Of a stretch of DNA of 40,106 nt, positions 16,756 through 25,760 are shown in pieces (position 1 is the first letter of the stretch; the number at the start of each line of letters is the position of its first letter). The stretch covers positions 1 through 40,106 of the forward strand of contig NCHJ01000019.1 in the NCBI GenBank assembly GCA_002256765.1, written 5' to 3'. Source of the stretch: Bacteroidetes bacterium 24-39-8. Lineage in GTDB: Bacteria > Bacteroidota > Bacteroidia > Chitinophagales > Chitinophagaceae. The notes under the pieces are model-generated. The model was not told where the DNA came from. It saw only the letters and a list, made by a program, of their open reading frames with translations, and did not search any database. The position numbers and the translations under genes were made by a program.

Positions 16756-18106
16756 TCCAGCAACAGGAGACATTATTACCACTATTAGTGCTGACACCGA
16801 ATCAAGTATCAATGAGAAATTGATTCAATTAAAAAAAGGTCAGAAAGCCTGGGCGCAAGTGCCACTGTCCGATAGGATTGCAGCCCTAGAAAGTTTTGCA
16901 GCTTTTCTGCAACAACATATAGAAGCCTGTGCAGAAATTTTGAGTATGGAAGTGGGTAAACCATTACAACAAGCACGTAATGAAGTTAATGGTGCATGCG
17001 CTAGAATTGCTTGGCTAACGGCCAATGCCAGTAAATATTTATCAGAAGAATGGATGGTCACCGAAGGGGCTACCAAAGAAAAAATTGTATACGAACCACT
17101 TGGTGTGGTTTGTAATATTTCTGCCTGGAACTATCCTTATTTGGTGGGAACCAATGTGTTTGTATCCGCTTTATTGGCAGGTAACGCAGTGTTGTATAAA
17201 CCCTCAGAGTTGGCTACCTTATCTGGTATGCAAATTCAGAAATACTTATACGAAGCTGGTGTTCCTGAAGATGCTTTTCAAATTGCCGTTGGCGATAAGC
17301 ATGTGGGAGAACTCTTATTAGACGCTGACCTAGATGGTTATTTTTTTACTGGATCTTATAAAACGGGAAAATACATTTATGAGCGCGTAGCTACTAAAAT
17401 GAAACCTTGTGGTTTAGAATTGGGTGGTAAAGACCCACTGTATGTAAGTGATGATATTACAGATATTAAAGCTGTTGCAGCGGGTACCGCTGACGGTGCA
17501 TTTTACAACAATGGTCAAAGCTGTTGCTCAGTAGAAAGAATCTATGTGCATGAAGCGGTTTATGATGCTTACGTTGCAGCATTTGTAAAAGAAGTACAAT
17601 CTTATAAAATTGGAGACCCTGAAGCAGCAGACACTTATATTGGTGCATTAACCAGAAAAGATCAACCGGCATTTTTAGCAGCACAGGTAGCTGATGCAAT
17701 TGCAAAAGGTGCTACTGTTTTATGTGGTGGTAAACCAATTGAAAGAAAGGGATATTATTTTGAACCCACCGTCATCACTAATGTGACCCATGGTATGGAT
17801 CTGATGCGGGAAGAATCTTTTGGGCCCATTATTGGCATTATGAAAGTAGGTTCAGATGAAGAAGCTATTCGTCTAATGAACGATACCCAATATGGTTTAA
17901 CTGCTGCAGTGTATTGCAATGATGAAGAAAGGGCTTTACATATTCAAGCAGCATTAAACGCAGGAACCGTTTATTGGAATTGCTGTGATAGGGTAAGCGC
18001 ATCCCTACCTTGGAGTGGCAGAAAAAACAGTGGCTTTGGCAGCACATTGTCCCATGCTGGTTTGCGCGTATTTACCCAACCCAAGTCTTATCATTTGCGT
18101 GGTTAA
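16742..18106 (+). CDS. NAD(P)-dependent aldehyde dehydrogenase
   Basis: A 454-residue ALDH superfamily protein with the catalytic set in place: Asn130 (SAWNYP), Glu226 (LELGGKDP) and nucleophile Cys261 (NNGQSCC). EESFGPI and the C-terminal SGRKNSGFG segment are also typical. It would oxidise the gamma-glutamyl-amino aldehyde made by the iron alcohol dehydrogenase to the acid, giving gamma-glutamylglycine in the ethanolamine case. PuuC performs the matching step in putrescine breakdown. The length is slightly short compared with PuuC-type enzymes (about 495), closer to succinate-semialdehyde-type ALDHs. It is the last gene of the cluster. Confidence 0.9.
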   Translation: MNIINPATGDIITTISADTESSINEKLIQLKKGQKAWAQVPLSDRIAALESFAAFLQQHIEACAEILSMEVGKPLQQARNEVNGACARIAWLTANASKYLSEEWMVTEGATKEKIVYEPLGVVCNISAWNYPYLVGTNVFVSALLAGNAVLYKPSELATLSGMQIQKYLYEAGVPEDAFQIAVGDKHVGELLLDADLDGYFFTGSYKTGKYIYERVATKMKPCGLELGGKDPLYVSDDITDIKAVAAGTADGAFYNNGQSCCSVERIYVHEAVYDAYVAAFVKEVQSYKIGDPEAADTYIGALTRKDQPAFLAAQVADAIAKGATVLCGGKPIERKGYYFEPTVITNVTHGMDLMREESFGPIIGIMKVGSDEEAIRLMNDTQYGLTAAVYCNDEERALHIQAALNAGTVYWNCCDRVSASLPWSGRKNSGFGSTLSHAGLRVFTQPKSYHLRG

Positions 18107-18170
18107 TAAAAATTCAAATAGTTGAAGTAATTTAATTGAGTAGCAATATTTAGGTTGATTTAAGGATGCC

Positions 18171-19559
18171 TTACCAAACAAAACTGGCTGCAGCGCCTGC
18201 AGGTAAATTTGCAGTCAAGGTTTTTCCTTTGGCCTTGATTTGAACATCTTGTTTTGTAGCAGCTTCATTGAATACCAACAAGACTGTTTTTCCATCGGGT
18301 CTTTTAAAAGCCACATTGGGAAGATTGGCTGGCAAACTGCTTGCAATTCTTACAGAACCTGCAGGCACAAATTTGGAAGCTTGGCCAATAATATAATAAG
18401 CTACATTTCTAGAAACCTTGTTTTTCTCAATGGTCAGTGCGCCCAAACAATTGGTGCAGCCCCCAGGTGTATGGGGTTGGTACAGTGCATCAGCGGCCAA
18501 GTTCCATTCTAGTGCGTTCTTACTCCAATTGCGCATAGAACCAATGACTACGTTTTTAATATGCCATCCAAAATCGCCCGCAAAATTGCTGGGACCACCC
18601 ACCCATTGTTCGGTAAAATACAAATCCTTATCTGGGTGTGCGTCATGAACAGTAGATAGCGCTTTTATATCACCCCCGTATAAATGAAAAGCCGATCCAT
18701 TGATAAAGGATTTTGCTTTTGCATTGTTTAAAATACTGATGGGATAATCTGGTCTATCACAATTGTGGTCATAGAGCACAATCTTAGTTTTGATACTGGC
18801 TTTCTGAAATGCAGGACCCAAATGATCAGCAATAAAGTTGGCTTGTTCCTCTGCCTGCATATCCAAACTGGGATTATTCTTAGGATTTAGTGGTTCATTT
18901 TGGGGAGTAATTGCATCAATGCGAATGCCTAGCCCCTTCATGGTTTGAAGATACTTGACCAAGTATTGCGCATAGACTTCATAACAGTCGGGTTTTAGTT
19001 TTCCTCCAATAGAAGACTGATTTGTTTTCATCCAAACAGGCGCCGTCCATGGGGTTGCCAAAATTTTGATATTAGGTTGAATGGTAATAATTTCTTTTAA
19101 AACAGGAATTAGGTCTTCTAGGTTTTGCCCCAATCCAAAATGCTTGAGTGTAAAATCAGTTTCTCCTTTTGGTGGATCATCATAGGTAAACACATTGGCG
19201 TCAAGGTCTGAAGCACCCACACTAATTCTTAAGTAGCTAATGCCAATTCCATTACCCTTGCTGCTGAACAATTCTGTTAAAAGTTCTTTTCGTTGCTGTG
19301 CTGGTAATTGAAAAATCAACTTGGCAGAACCACCTGTTAGGGTATAGCCAAACCCATCAATGCTTTGATAGCGCTGTTGTTCATCAATGACAATGGTTGG
19401 TTGATGATTGGTAGTTGCACTGGATTGCCAACTTGTTTTATGTGCTTGCAATAAGGCAGTTTGATCTGCCGTAGTTAACCAATAATCAACTGATTGTCCT
19501 TGTTGCGCTATTACACCAACAGAAAGGGACAAACAAAATACTAGGGTTTTAATCTGCAT
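18171..19559 (-). CDS. Glycoside hydrolase family 30 (glucosylceramidase-like)
   Basis: A 462-residue secreted enzyme with a signal peptide (cleavage near IAQ, residue 19). The GH30 barrel begins at about residue 55; YQSIDGFGYTLT is the family's opening signature. The acid/base is Glu222 (TPQNEP) and the nucleophile Glu317 (YFTEQW). The C-terminal part (about 395-462) forms the beta-sandwich found in GH30. Members retain configuration on beta-glucosides, beta-1,6-glucans or related glycans; the exact substrate is unclear. It is convergent with the aldehyde dehydrogenase (64 bp between stops). No SusC/SusD pair lies near it. Confidence 0.88.
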   Translation of the reverse strand: MQIKTLVFCLSLSVGVIAQQGQSVDYWLTTADQTALLQAHKTSWQSSATTNHQPTIVIDEQQRYQSIDGFGYTLTGGSAKLIFQLPAQQRKELLTELFSSKGNGIGISYLRISVGASDLDANVFTYDDPPKGETDFTLKHFGLGQNLEDLIPVLKEIITIQPNIKILATPWTAPVWMKTNQSSIGGKLKPDCYEVYAQYLVKYLQTMKGLGIRIDAITPQNEPLNPKNNPSLDMQAEEQANFIADHLGPAFQKASIKTKIVLYDHNCDRPDYPISILNNAKAKSFINGSAFHLYGGDIKALSTVHDAHPDKDLYFTEQWVGGPSNFAGDFGWHIKNVVIGSMRNWSKNALEWNLAADALYQPHTPGGCTNCLGALTIEKNKVSRNVAYYIIGQASKFVPAGSVRIASSLPANLPNVAFKRPDGKTVLLVFNEAATKQDVQIKAKGKTLTANLPAGAAASFVW

Positions 19560-19592
19560 CTTATTTTTTGAATTGAACTATATAAGAAGAAT

Positions 19593-19607
19593 ATTATTCG
19601 CTGGAAT
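19593..19607. promoter_or_regulatory. 15-bp palindrome upstream of the GH30 gene
   Basis: GGAATC-CTA-GATTCC, perfect 6-bp arms, 34-48 bp before the GH30 start codon in the 239-bp divergent gap (19560-19798). The location suits an operator. The rest of the gap is AT-rich; a weak TATACTTG (19772-19779) precedes the FIST gene but lacks a -33 element. Confidence 0.3.
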
Positions 19608-19798
19608 CCTAGATTCCTGATAATTAGACTCTGTTTCAAGGACAAGCATTAACTGTTTTGAAATTAATGAATGCATTTGGAATAAAATTGGAAAACATTC
19701 AACAAGATTTTGTGTAATAGAAAACAGATCAAAAAAAAATTAGCGGTTCAACAAATTCCTTTTTATATTTATATACTTGACTAATTTAAGCCTCAAAT

Positions 19799-20935
19799 AT
19801 GCAAACACAACAGCTGCATTTCCTGCACAATGAATGGAAAACCAAACATTCCAGTACTGGATTTTCTGCCAATGAGGCCCAACTAGTGACCCTTTTTGGT
19901 TCTAGAGAAATGGTTGGTCAACCTCAGATCTATGCACATGTGGCGGCTCAATATCCTAATGCACAAATAGTTTCTAGTTCTACTGCCGGAGAAATTATTG
20001 ATGAAGAAGTCTTTGACGATTCAGTTATTGTTACGGCCATGCAATTTGAGAAAACCAGAGTCAAGGCCATTAAAACCTCTTTTAACGAGCAAACCAATAG
20101 TTTTGAAACGGGTAAATATCTATACAAAAGTCTTAATGAACCAGATTTAGCTGGTTTGTTTATCCTCTCAGATGGCACACAAATCAATGGTAGTGAACTA
20201 GTTAGTGGATTAAACCAGGATAATGAAAAAAAGATTCCCATTACTGGCGGATTGGCGGGAGATGCTGCAAGGTTTTCCCAAACCTTGGTGGGATTAAATG
20301 AGCCAGCTACAGAAGGAATTATTGTAGCCGTTGGTTTTTTTGGGAATGCTGTGAAAATTGGTCATAGCTCCCTAGGGGGATGGGATGAATTTGGTAAAGA
20401 ACGTGTGATTACCAAGTCTGATAAGAACGTTTTGTATGAAATTGATGGCGCTTCTGCTCTTGACTTATATAAGGAATACTTAGGCACTTATGCCGATGAG
20501 TTACCAGGTTCTGCCCTTTTATTCCCTCTTTCTTTGAGATTGAAGGGTTCAGACCAAACCTTGGTAAGAACCATCTTGAATGTAGACAATGCCAATAAGA
20601 CCATGACTTTTGCCGGCAATCTACCGGAAGGGTCAAAAGTTAGATTTATGAAGGCCAATTTTGAAAAGCTGATCAAAGCCTCTTCTTCTGCGGCAGAAAA
20701 ATCATTTCAAACCAATAAATCACCTGACCTAGCCATTTTAATTAGTTGTGTGGGTAGAAAGCTGATTTTACAGGAACGTACTGAAGACGAAGTAGTTGCG
20801 GCCAAACAGATTTTTGGAGAAGATACCTGTATCACTGGTTTTTATTCTTATGGAGAGATTTCTCCATTTAATACCAGTTTTAAATGTGAACTGCATAATC
20901 AGACCATGACCATCACTACCTTTTCTGAGCAATAA
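19799..20935 (+). CDS. FIST-domain sensory protein
   Basis: A 378-residue soluble protein covering the FIST_N domain (about 25-220) and FIST_C domain (about 225-365). Recognisable parts include VSSSTAGEI near residue 60, ITGGLAGDAARF and the C-terminal CVGRKLIL...GFYSYGEISP. FIST domains are predicted ligand-binding sensor modules that occur fused to or beside signalling proteins. Here it stands alone, 33 bp ahead of a soluble hybrid histidine kinase, suggesting that it senses the ligand and controls that kinase. The ligand is unknown. No signal peptide or membrane helix is seen, so it acts in the cytoplasm. Confidence 0.88.
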   Translation: MQTQQLHFLHNEWKTKHSSTGFSANEAQLVTLFGSREMVGQPQIYAHVAAQYPNAQIVSSSTAGEIIDEEVFDDSVIVTAMQFEKTRVKAIKTSFNEQTNSFETGKYLYKSLNEPDLAGLFILSDGTQINGSELVSGLNQDNEKKIPITGGLAGDAARFSQTLVGLNEPATEGIIVAVGFFGNAVKIGHSSLGGWDEFGKERVITKSDKNVLYEIDGASALDLYKEYLGTYADELPGSALLFPLSLRLKGSDQTLVRTILNVDNANKTMTFAGNLPEGSKVRFMKANFEKLIKASSSAAEKSFQTNKSPDLAILISCVGRKLILQERTEDEVVAAKQIFGEDTCITGFYSYGEISPFNTSFKCELHNQTMTITTFSEQ

Positions 20936-20968
20936 GAAATAATACTATCTTCGAAGCATCATCCAACT

Positions 20969-22480
20969 ATGGGATACCACAGCATTTTAGAAAAACAAAT
21001 TCGTAAACTTCTTCCTGAAAACTATCCGGTAGATGCTGTAATGCAAGTATTACTAAACACTATCAGTAGCAGTTATCAAGCTTTTGATAGAGACAAGCGA
21101 TTGGCGGACCATGCTTTTGAGATTAGTGAAAGAGAATACCAAAAAGTAAACGCAGACCTTCAAGCTCAGAACGATATTAGAAAAGCTTCTATTCTCAAAC
21201 TAAAAGAAGCCATTAAATCATTAGACCCAACTAGGTCTATTAGTTTTGATGACAAGGATGAAGATTTGATTAGCATCATCTCTTTCTTAGAAGAACAGAT
21301 TGCTAGGTCCAAACAAATGGAAGCAGACCTAATTTTGGCAAAGGAAACAGCTGAAAAAGCCTCTTTAGCCAAGAGTGAATTCCTCTCAATCATGAGTCAT
21401 GAGATTAGGACCCCGCTTAATGCCATTATTGGAACCAATAACTTACTCCATTACCAAGATCCGCTTCCATCTCAGAAAGAATTACTGAATGTGATGAAGA
21501 TTTCTTCTGAAAACCTGCTTAGTTTAATCAATGACGTTTTGGATTATGGCAAGTTGGAAGAAGGTAAAATTATCTTGGCTGAAAGAGATATTAACCTCAA
21601 ACAATTTGTCAAAAATCTTAGGGCAGCGCACCGTTTGCGCGCTGAAGAGCGTGGTAATAACCTGCGTTTGATGTTTGATGAAGATATTCCGGATTTTATT
21701 ATTGGAGACGATATTCGCTTGGGTCAGGTACTTAATAACCTCATCTCAAATGCCATTAAGTTTACCAAGAAAGGAACTATTACAATAGAAGTATTGTTGA
21801 ATAGAATTGCTGAAGAATGCGTGTATGTAGACTTTGCCATTATTGATACTGGTATTGGGATACCTCCTGAAAAACAAGAATTGATTTTTGATAGGTTTAC
21901 ACAAGCTAATAATAATATCACTAGAGAATATGGTGGATCCGGATTGGGTTTAACCATTATCAAACTCTTGTTGAAACTACAGAATAGCGATATTCACTTA
22001 GAAAGTGAAGCCAACAAGGGTTCCAAATTCTATTTCACGCTCTGCTTTAAGAAAAGCGATGCCGTTGCTCAGGAAGAAAGCAAGACCATGCACGCCGATG
22101 CCCCAGATTTGAAGGGTTTAAATATTCTATTGGTAGAAGACGTGGAATTCAACATTATGGTGGCAGAGAAAATGTTGCAAAACTGGAATGCCAAAGTAGA
22201 AATTGCAGGCAATGGACAAATTGCTGTAGAAAAAGCCAAAGCTACTAAATTTGATATTATCCTCATGGACTTACAAATGCCCGTGATGGATGGCTATACT
22301 GCTACAAAAGCCATACGCGAATTTGATAATGAAACTCCAGTCATTGCTTTAACAGCATCCATTACCATTGATATTCAGGGAAGGGCTACAGAGTTTGGTA
22401 TGAATGATTGCATTACCAAGCCATTCAACCCCAAAGACTTATTTAGCATCATTGCTAAATACACTGCCAAGGATAAATAA
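20969..22480 (+). CDS. Soluble hybrid histidine kinase with receiver domain
   Basis: A 503-residue cytoplasmic kinase. Residues 1-130 are helical and end in a coiled coil, with no membrane segment or known sensor domain. HisKA has the phospho-acceptor His144 (FLSIMSHEIRTPL), HATPase_c has NNLISNAIKFT, DTGIGIP and GGSGLGLTI, and a C-terminal receiver (about 384-503) has phospho-acceptor Asp434 (ILMDLQMPVMDG) and the Lys of ITKPF. The absence of an input domain fits partnership with the FIST protein 33 bp upstream. A phosphotransfer partner or output regulator is not in the window. The stop lies 2 bp from the convergent corA stop. Confidence 0.92.
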   Translation: MGYHSILEKQIRKLLPENYPVDAVMQVLLNTISSSYQAFDRDKRLADHAFEISEREYQKVNADLQAQNDIRKASILKLKEAIKSLDPTRSISFDDKDEDLISIISFLEEQIARSKQMEADLILAKETAEKASLAKSEFLSIMSHEIRTPLNAIIGTNNLLHYQDPLPSQKELLNVMKISSENLLSLINDVLDYGKLEEGKIILAERDINLKQFVKNLRAAHRLRAEERGNNLRLMFDEDIPDFIIGDDIRLGQVLNNLISNAIKFTKKGTITIEVLLNRIAEECVYVDFAIIDTGIGIPPEKQELIFDRFTQANNNITREYGGSGLGLTIIKLLLKLQNSDIHLESEANKGSKFYFTLCFKKSDAVAQEESKTMHADAPDLKGLNILLVEDVEFNIMVAEKMLQNWNAKVEIAGNGQIAVEKAKATKFDIILMDLQMPVMDGYTATKAIREFDNETPVIALTASITIDIQGRATEFGMNDCITKPFNPKDLFSIIAKYTAKDK

Positions 22481-22482
22481 GC

Positions 22483-23580
22483 TTAGAACCAACCACGCTT
22501 CTTAAAAGTAAATAGCATTAAACCAGGAACCAAGATCATTAAAGTTACGGCTAGAAAAAATCCGTACTGATTGTGCAAAGTGGGTATGCGGTCAAAATTC
22601 ATTCCAAAAATTCCGCCAATCACAGTTGCTGGAGCCATTAAACAGGTTACTATGGCCATTACTTTCATTACTTCATTCATCTTCAGGTTCACATTGCTTA
22701 AGTAAAGATCTTGTAAGTTGATCATCATGTCTCGGTAGTTCTCAGAAAGATCTGAAGCCTGAATAATATGATCGTGTACATCCTTGAAATACTTAGTGGT
22801 ACGCTCTTCTAGCAAATCACTATCGCTTCTAATAAAACCATTGATCAAATCTCTAACAGGTACCACGTTTCTCTTTAGTACAATCATTTCTTTACGCAGG
22901 TTATTAATATCTGGCAAGGAGCCTGTATTGGAAAACCGAATAATTTCTTCTTCCAAATTTTCAATGCGTTCACCTAGTTGTTCCATTACTACATAGTACT
23001 GATCTACAATGGTGTCAAGTAAGGAATAGCAGAGATAATCAGGTTTAGATTGACGCAGTTTACTATTTGGCATGCGCAGCTTCTCTCTCAAATTATCAAA
23101 GAGGTCTCTTTCTGCATCATCCTGAAAAGAGATCACATAATCTTTTCCCAATAAAATACTAATCTGTTCGGTTTCTACCGTACCTGACTCTTGGTTAAAA
23201 TAGAGCATGTTTAACAAACAGAATAAAACATTATCCATCTCATCCATCTTGGGGCGTTGATCCACACTCAAAATGTCTTCAACAATCAGGTAATGAATAT
23301 TAAAATGGGCACAGATTTGCTCTACTTCTTCCTTTCTAATACCACCCACATTGATCCAAGTAAAATGACCATTGTCCTTATAAGAAAAACATGCATCAAT
23401 GGATGGGTGTTCTAATTCTGTGAAATGATCAGCTGCATAGTCAAAGACATGAATATGAGGAGCCGAAACCGAGTCTCGCTGAAATGGAACTACTGGGTTT
23501 ACATGAAATAACTCCCTTGTTCTAGTTAGGTTATGACCTTCCTTGGTTTGTGCAATCTTTCTTTGTCTTTTGCTTGCCAT
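22483..23580 (-). CDS. corA: CorA-family magnesium/cobalt transporter
   Basis: A 365-residue protein with the CorA layout: a large cytoplasmic alpha/beta domain, a long helix (about 195-310), and two C-terminal membrane helices. The signature GMN occurs at residues 326-328, at the end of the first membrane helix. The C-terminus carries basic residues (FKKRGWF). It is a pentameric channel for divalent cations, mainly Mg2+. It follows recQ by 14 bp on the same strand and probably shares its transcript. Confidence 0.93.
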   Translation of the reverse strand: MASKRQRKIAQTKEGHNLTRTRELFHVNPVVPFQRDSVSAPHIHVFDYAADHFTELEHPSIDACFSYKDNGHFTWINVGGIRKEEVEQICAHFNIHYLIVEDILSVDQRPKMDEMDNVLFCLLNMLYFNQESGTVETEQISILLGKDYVISFQDDAERDLFDNLREKLRMPNSKLRQSKPDYLCYSLLDTIVDQYYVVMEQLGERIENLEEEIIRFSNTGSLPDINNLRKEMIVLKRNVVPVRDLINGFIRSDSDLLEERTTKYFKDVHDHIIQASDLSENYRDMMINLQDLYLSNVNLKMNEVMKVMAIVTCLMAPATVIGGIFGMNFDRIPTLHNQYGFFLAVTLMILVPGLMLFTFKKRGWF

Positions 23581-23594
23581 TACCTAAAGTTAAA

Positions 23595-25757
23595 TTAAAG
23601 GGGCAATGTTGCCAAGACCATTCTAATGCTGGCATAACTAATTCTATCAGGCAGGTTGTCTTTTAATTGCTTCAAACTATTGCGCCCATAAGTATCAATA
23701 GCCGCCTTGATCAGTGCCTGGTGTTGACCAGTTACAAATGCGTCTATTTTTAAAGAACCCCGATTAATATAAAAAGATAAATGGTCTGCAATAGTATTAG
23801 TAGATAGGTTTCTGGCTTCTGCAATTTCTTCCATAGATAAGCCTTTTTGATAATACTCATAACTCAGTTTTTTGGTGTCCGTTTCCTTTTCCTTAACTGG
23901 TTTTATTTTCTTCTCTTTCAATGGACCTTTCAAATGCATGCGTGTAGGCATCTGCGCCGCAATACAATAATCTTGCACCGTTTCTAAAAAAGCATTTCCA
24001 TATTTCTCAATTTTGAATGCACCCAATCCAGAAATATGTTGCAAGTCACTGTGTTTGAGTGGTAGATATGTGGATAGTTCCATGAGCGTACTATCACTCA
24101 GAATAATATAGGGGGGAACATTTTCCTCTTGCGCAAAACGGGTCCTGAGTTTTTTAAGGTCTTCAAACAATGATTTCTCATGACTGGCTTTTTCATAAAC
24201 TTTTGCAGGCTCTTTAACTTGTACGGGTTGATTTGGTGCAGGAAGCATGACCTGTTCACCATTGTATAATACTGCCCTACTTTTATGGGTGAGTTGCAAA
24301 ATGGGGTATTCCCCACTGCTTTGTTGTAGGTATCCATCTTGCACCAATTCACGCAAATAGTGTTGCCAAATTTCTTTACTCAAATCCTTACCCTTTCCAA
24401 AAACGCTTAGCCCCTTGTGTTCGGGTCTAATTTTTTCTGCCATACTACCCCGCAACACATCAATTACATAATTGCCACCAAATCGCTCATTCAATCTTGC
24501 TACTGCGCTGAGCAGTTTTTGTGCAACCACGGTAGCGTCAACAAGTTCTGCCTTGTTCAAACAAGTATCACAGTTGTTACAGTGTTCCACCGTTTTTTCT
24601 CCAAAATAATTGAGTAGGTATTTTCTGCGGCAGCGTCTAGTTTCACAGAACTGAACCATTAAAGCTAGTTTCTGCATGAGTATGGCCGTCTGCTCTTCAT
24701 TACCCTCTACTTGGGCAAAACTGCGCAGCTTCATTACATCGCCCTGGCCATAAAACAAAATGGCTTCAGAGTCTAGTCCATCTCTACCAGCCCTACCTGT
24801 TTCTTGATAATAGCCTTCCAGATTTTTGGGAAGGTCTGCATGCACCACAAAACGCACATTACTTTTATTGATCCCCATACCAAAAGCAATGGTGGCAACA
24901 ATAATGCGAACCTCATCTCTAAGAAACTGTTCCTGTCTGGTTTCTCTGGTTTGTCTATCCAAACCTGCGTGATAAGCAACTGCTTGAAAGCCATCATCTG
25001 TTAAGTCTTCTGCTAATTTTTCGGTTGCTGCACGGCTTAAACAATAGATAATTCCTGCATCATCTTGGTGTTCTTGCAAATAGTTAACCAATTCTCCATA
25101 ATAACCCTGCTTGGGTTTAACAGTATAGCGAATATTGGGTCTATTAAAACTATTTTCAAAAACAGGGCAATCCTCTAAGTGTAATTGCGCAATAATATCA
25201 TCACGGGTTAAGGCATCTGCTGTAGCAGTAAGTGCAATTAAGGGGGTCTCTGGAAAATACTTTTTTAAATCACTCAAGATCCTATACTCTGGCCTAAAAT
25301 CATGCCCCCATTGACTAATGCAATGGGCTTCATCTATGGCAAATAATGAGACTTCAACCCCTTGTAAAAACTTGAGAAATTGTTTATCGGCACCTACTAA
25401 ACGTTCTGGTGCCACATAGAGTAGTTTGAGTTCATTGTTCCAAACCTGTTGACTAATGGCCGCTTGTTCCACAGCAGAAAGGGTGCTATTTAAAAAAGCT
25501 GCTCTTACCCCACTCACTACTAGGGCATCCACCTGATCTTTCATTAAAGCAATCAATGGACTCACTACCACCGTGAGTCCAGGCAAACAAAGTGCCGGTA
25601 CTTGGTAGCATAGACTTTTACCTCCACCTGTTGGCATGAGCACCATGGCGTCACCACCTTCCAATACTTGATTGATGATGGCTTCCTGGTTGTTCCTGAA
25701 ACTATTGTATCCAAAAACGTTTGCGAGTACCTGTTCAGGTGAAGCTATTAATTGCAT
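23595..25757 (-). CDS. recQ: ATP-dependent DNA helicase RecQ
   Basis: A 720-residue 3'-5' helicase in canonical order: Walker A MPTGGGKS (residues 41-48), DEAHCISQWGHDFRPEY from 142, helicase C with QETGRAGRDG (318-327), RQC zinc cysteines 371, 376, 393, 396 and 399, winged helix (about 405-500), HRDC (about 527-600) and a C-terminal helix-turn-helix-like module (about 630-690; SMEEIAEARNLSTNTIADHL). It is longer than E. coli RecQ (about 610) because of that last module, which occurs in many Bacteroidota and Firmicutes RecQ proteins. It unwinds branched DNA in recombination and fork repair. Flanks are 3 bp from the upstream DUF1080 stop and 14 bp to corA. Confidence 0.96.
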   Translation of the reverse strand: MQLIASPEQVLANVFGYNSFRNNQEAIINQVLEGGDAMVLMPTGGGKSLCYQVPALCLPGLTVVVSPLIALMKDQVDALVVSGVRAAFLNSTLSAVEQAAISQQVWNNELKLLYVAPERLVGADKQFLKFLQGVEVSLFAIDEAHCISQWGHDFRPEYRILSDLKKYFPETPLIALTATADALTRDDIIAQLHLEDCPVFENSFNRPNIRYTVKPKQGYYGELVNYLQEHQDDAGIIYCLSRAATEKLAEDLTDDGFQAVAYHAGLDRQTRETRQEQFLRDEVRIIVATIAFGMGINKSNVRFVVHADLPKNLEGYYQETGRAGRDGLDSEAILFYGQGDVMKLRSFAQVEGNEEQTAILMQKLALMVQFCETRRCRRKYLLNYFGEKTVEHCNNCDTCLNKAELVDATVVAQKLLSAVARLNERFGGNYVIDVLRGSMAEKIRPEHKGLSVFGKGKDLSKEIWQHYLRELVQDGYLQQSSGEYPILQLTHKSRAVLYNGEQVMLPAPNQPVQVKEPAKVYEKASHEKSLFEDLKKLRTRFAQEENVPPYIILSDSTLMELSTYLPLKHSDLQHISGLGAFKIEKYGNAFLETVQDYCIAAQMPTRMHLKGPLKEKKIKPVKEKETDTKKLSYEYYQKGLSMEEIAEARNLSTNTIADHLSFYINRGSLKIDAFVTGQHQALIKAAIDTYGRNSLKQLKDNLPDRISYASIRMVLATLPL

Positions 25758-25760
25758 GTT

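Noticed and set aside
17025-17321. 98-codon plus-strand frame inside the aldehyde dehydrogenase gene
   Set aside because: It lies in another frame of a gene with complete catalytic motifs and shows no recognisable protein features.
12179-18106. Reading the cluster as a putrescine (Puu) catabolic operon
   Set aside because: The FAD-dependent gamma-glutamylputrescine oxidase and the GABA transaminase are missing, an alcohol dehydrogenase is present, and the permease resembles ethanolamine rather than putrescine transporters.
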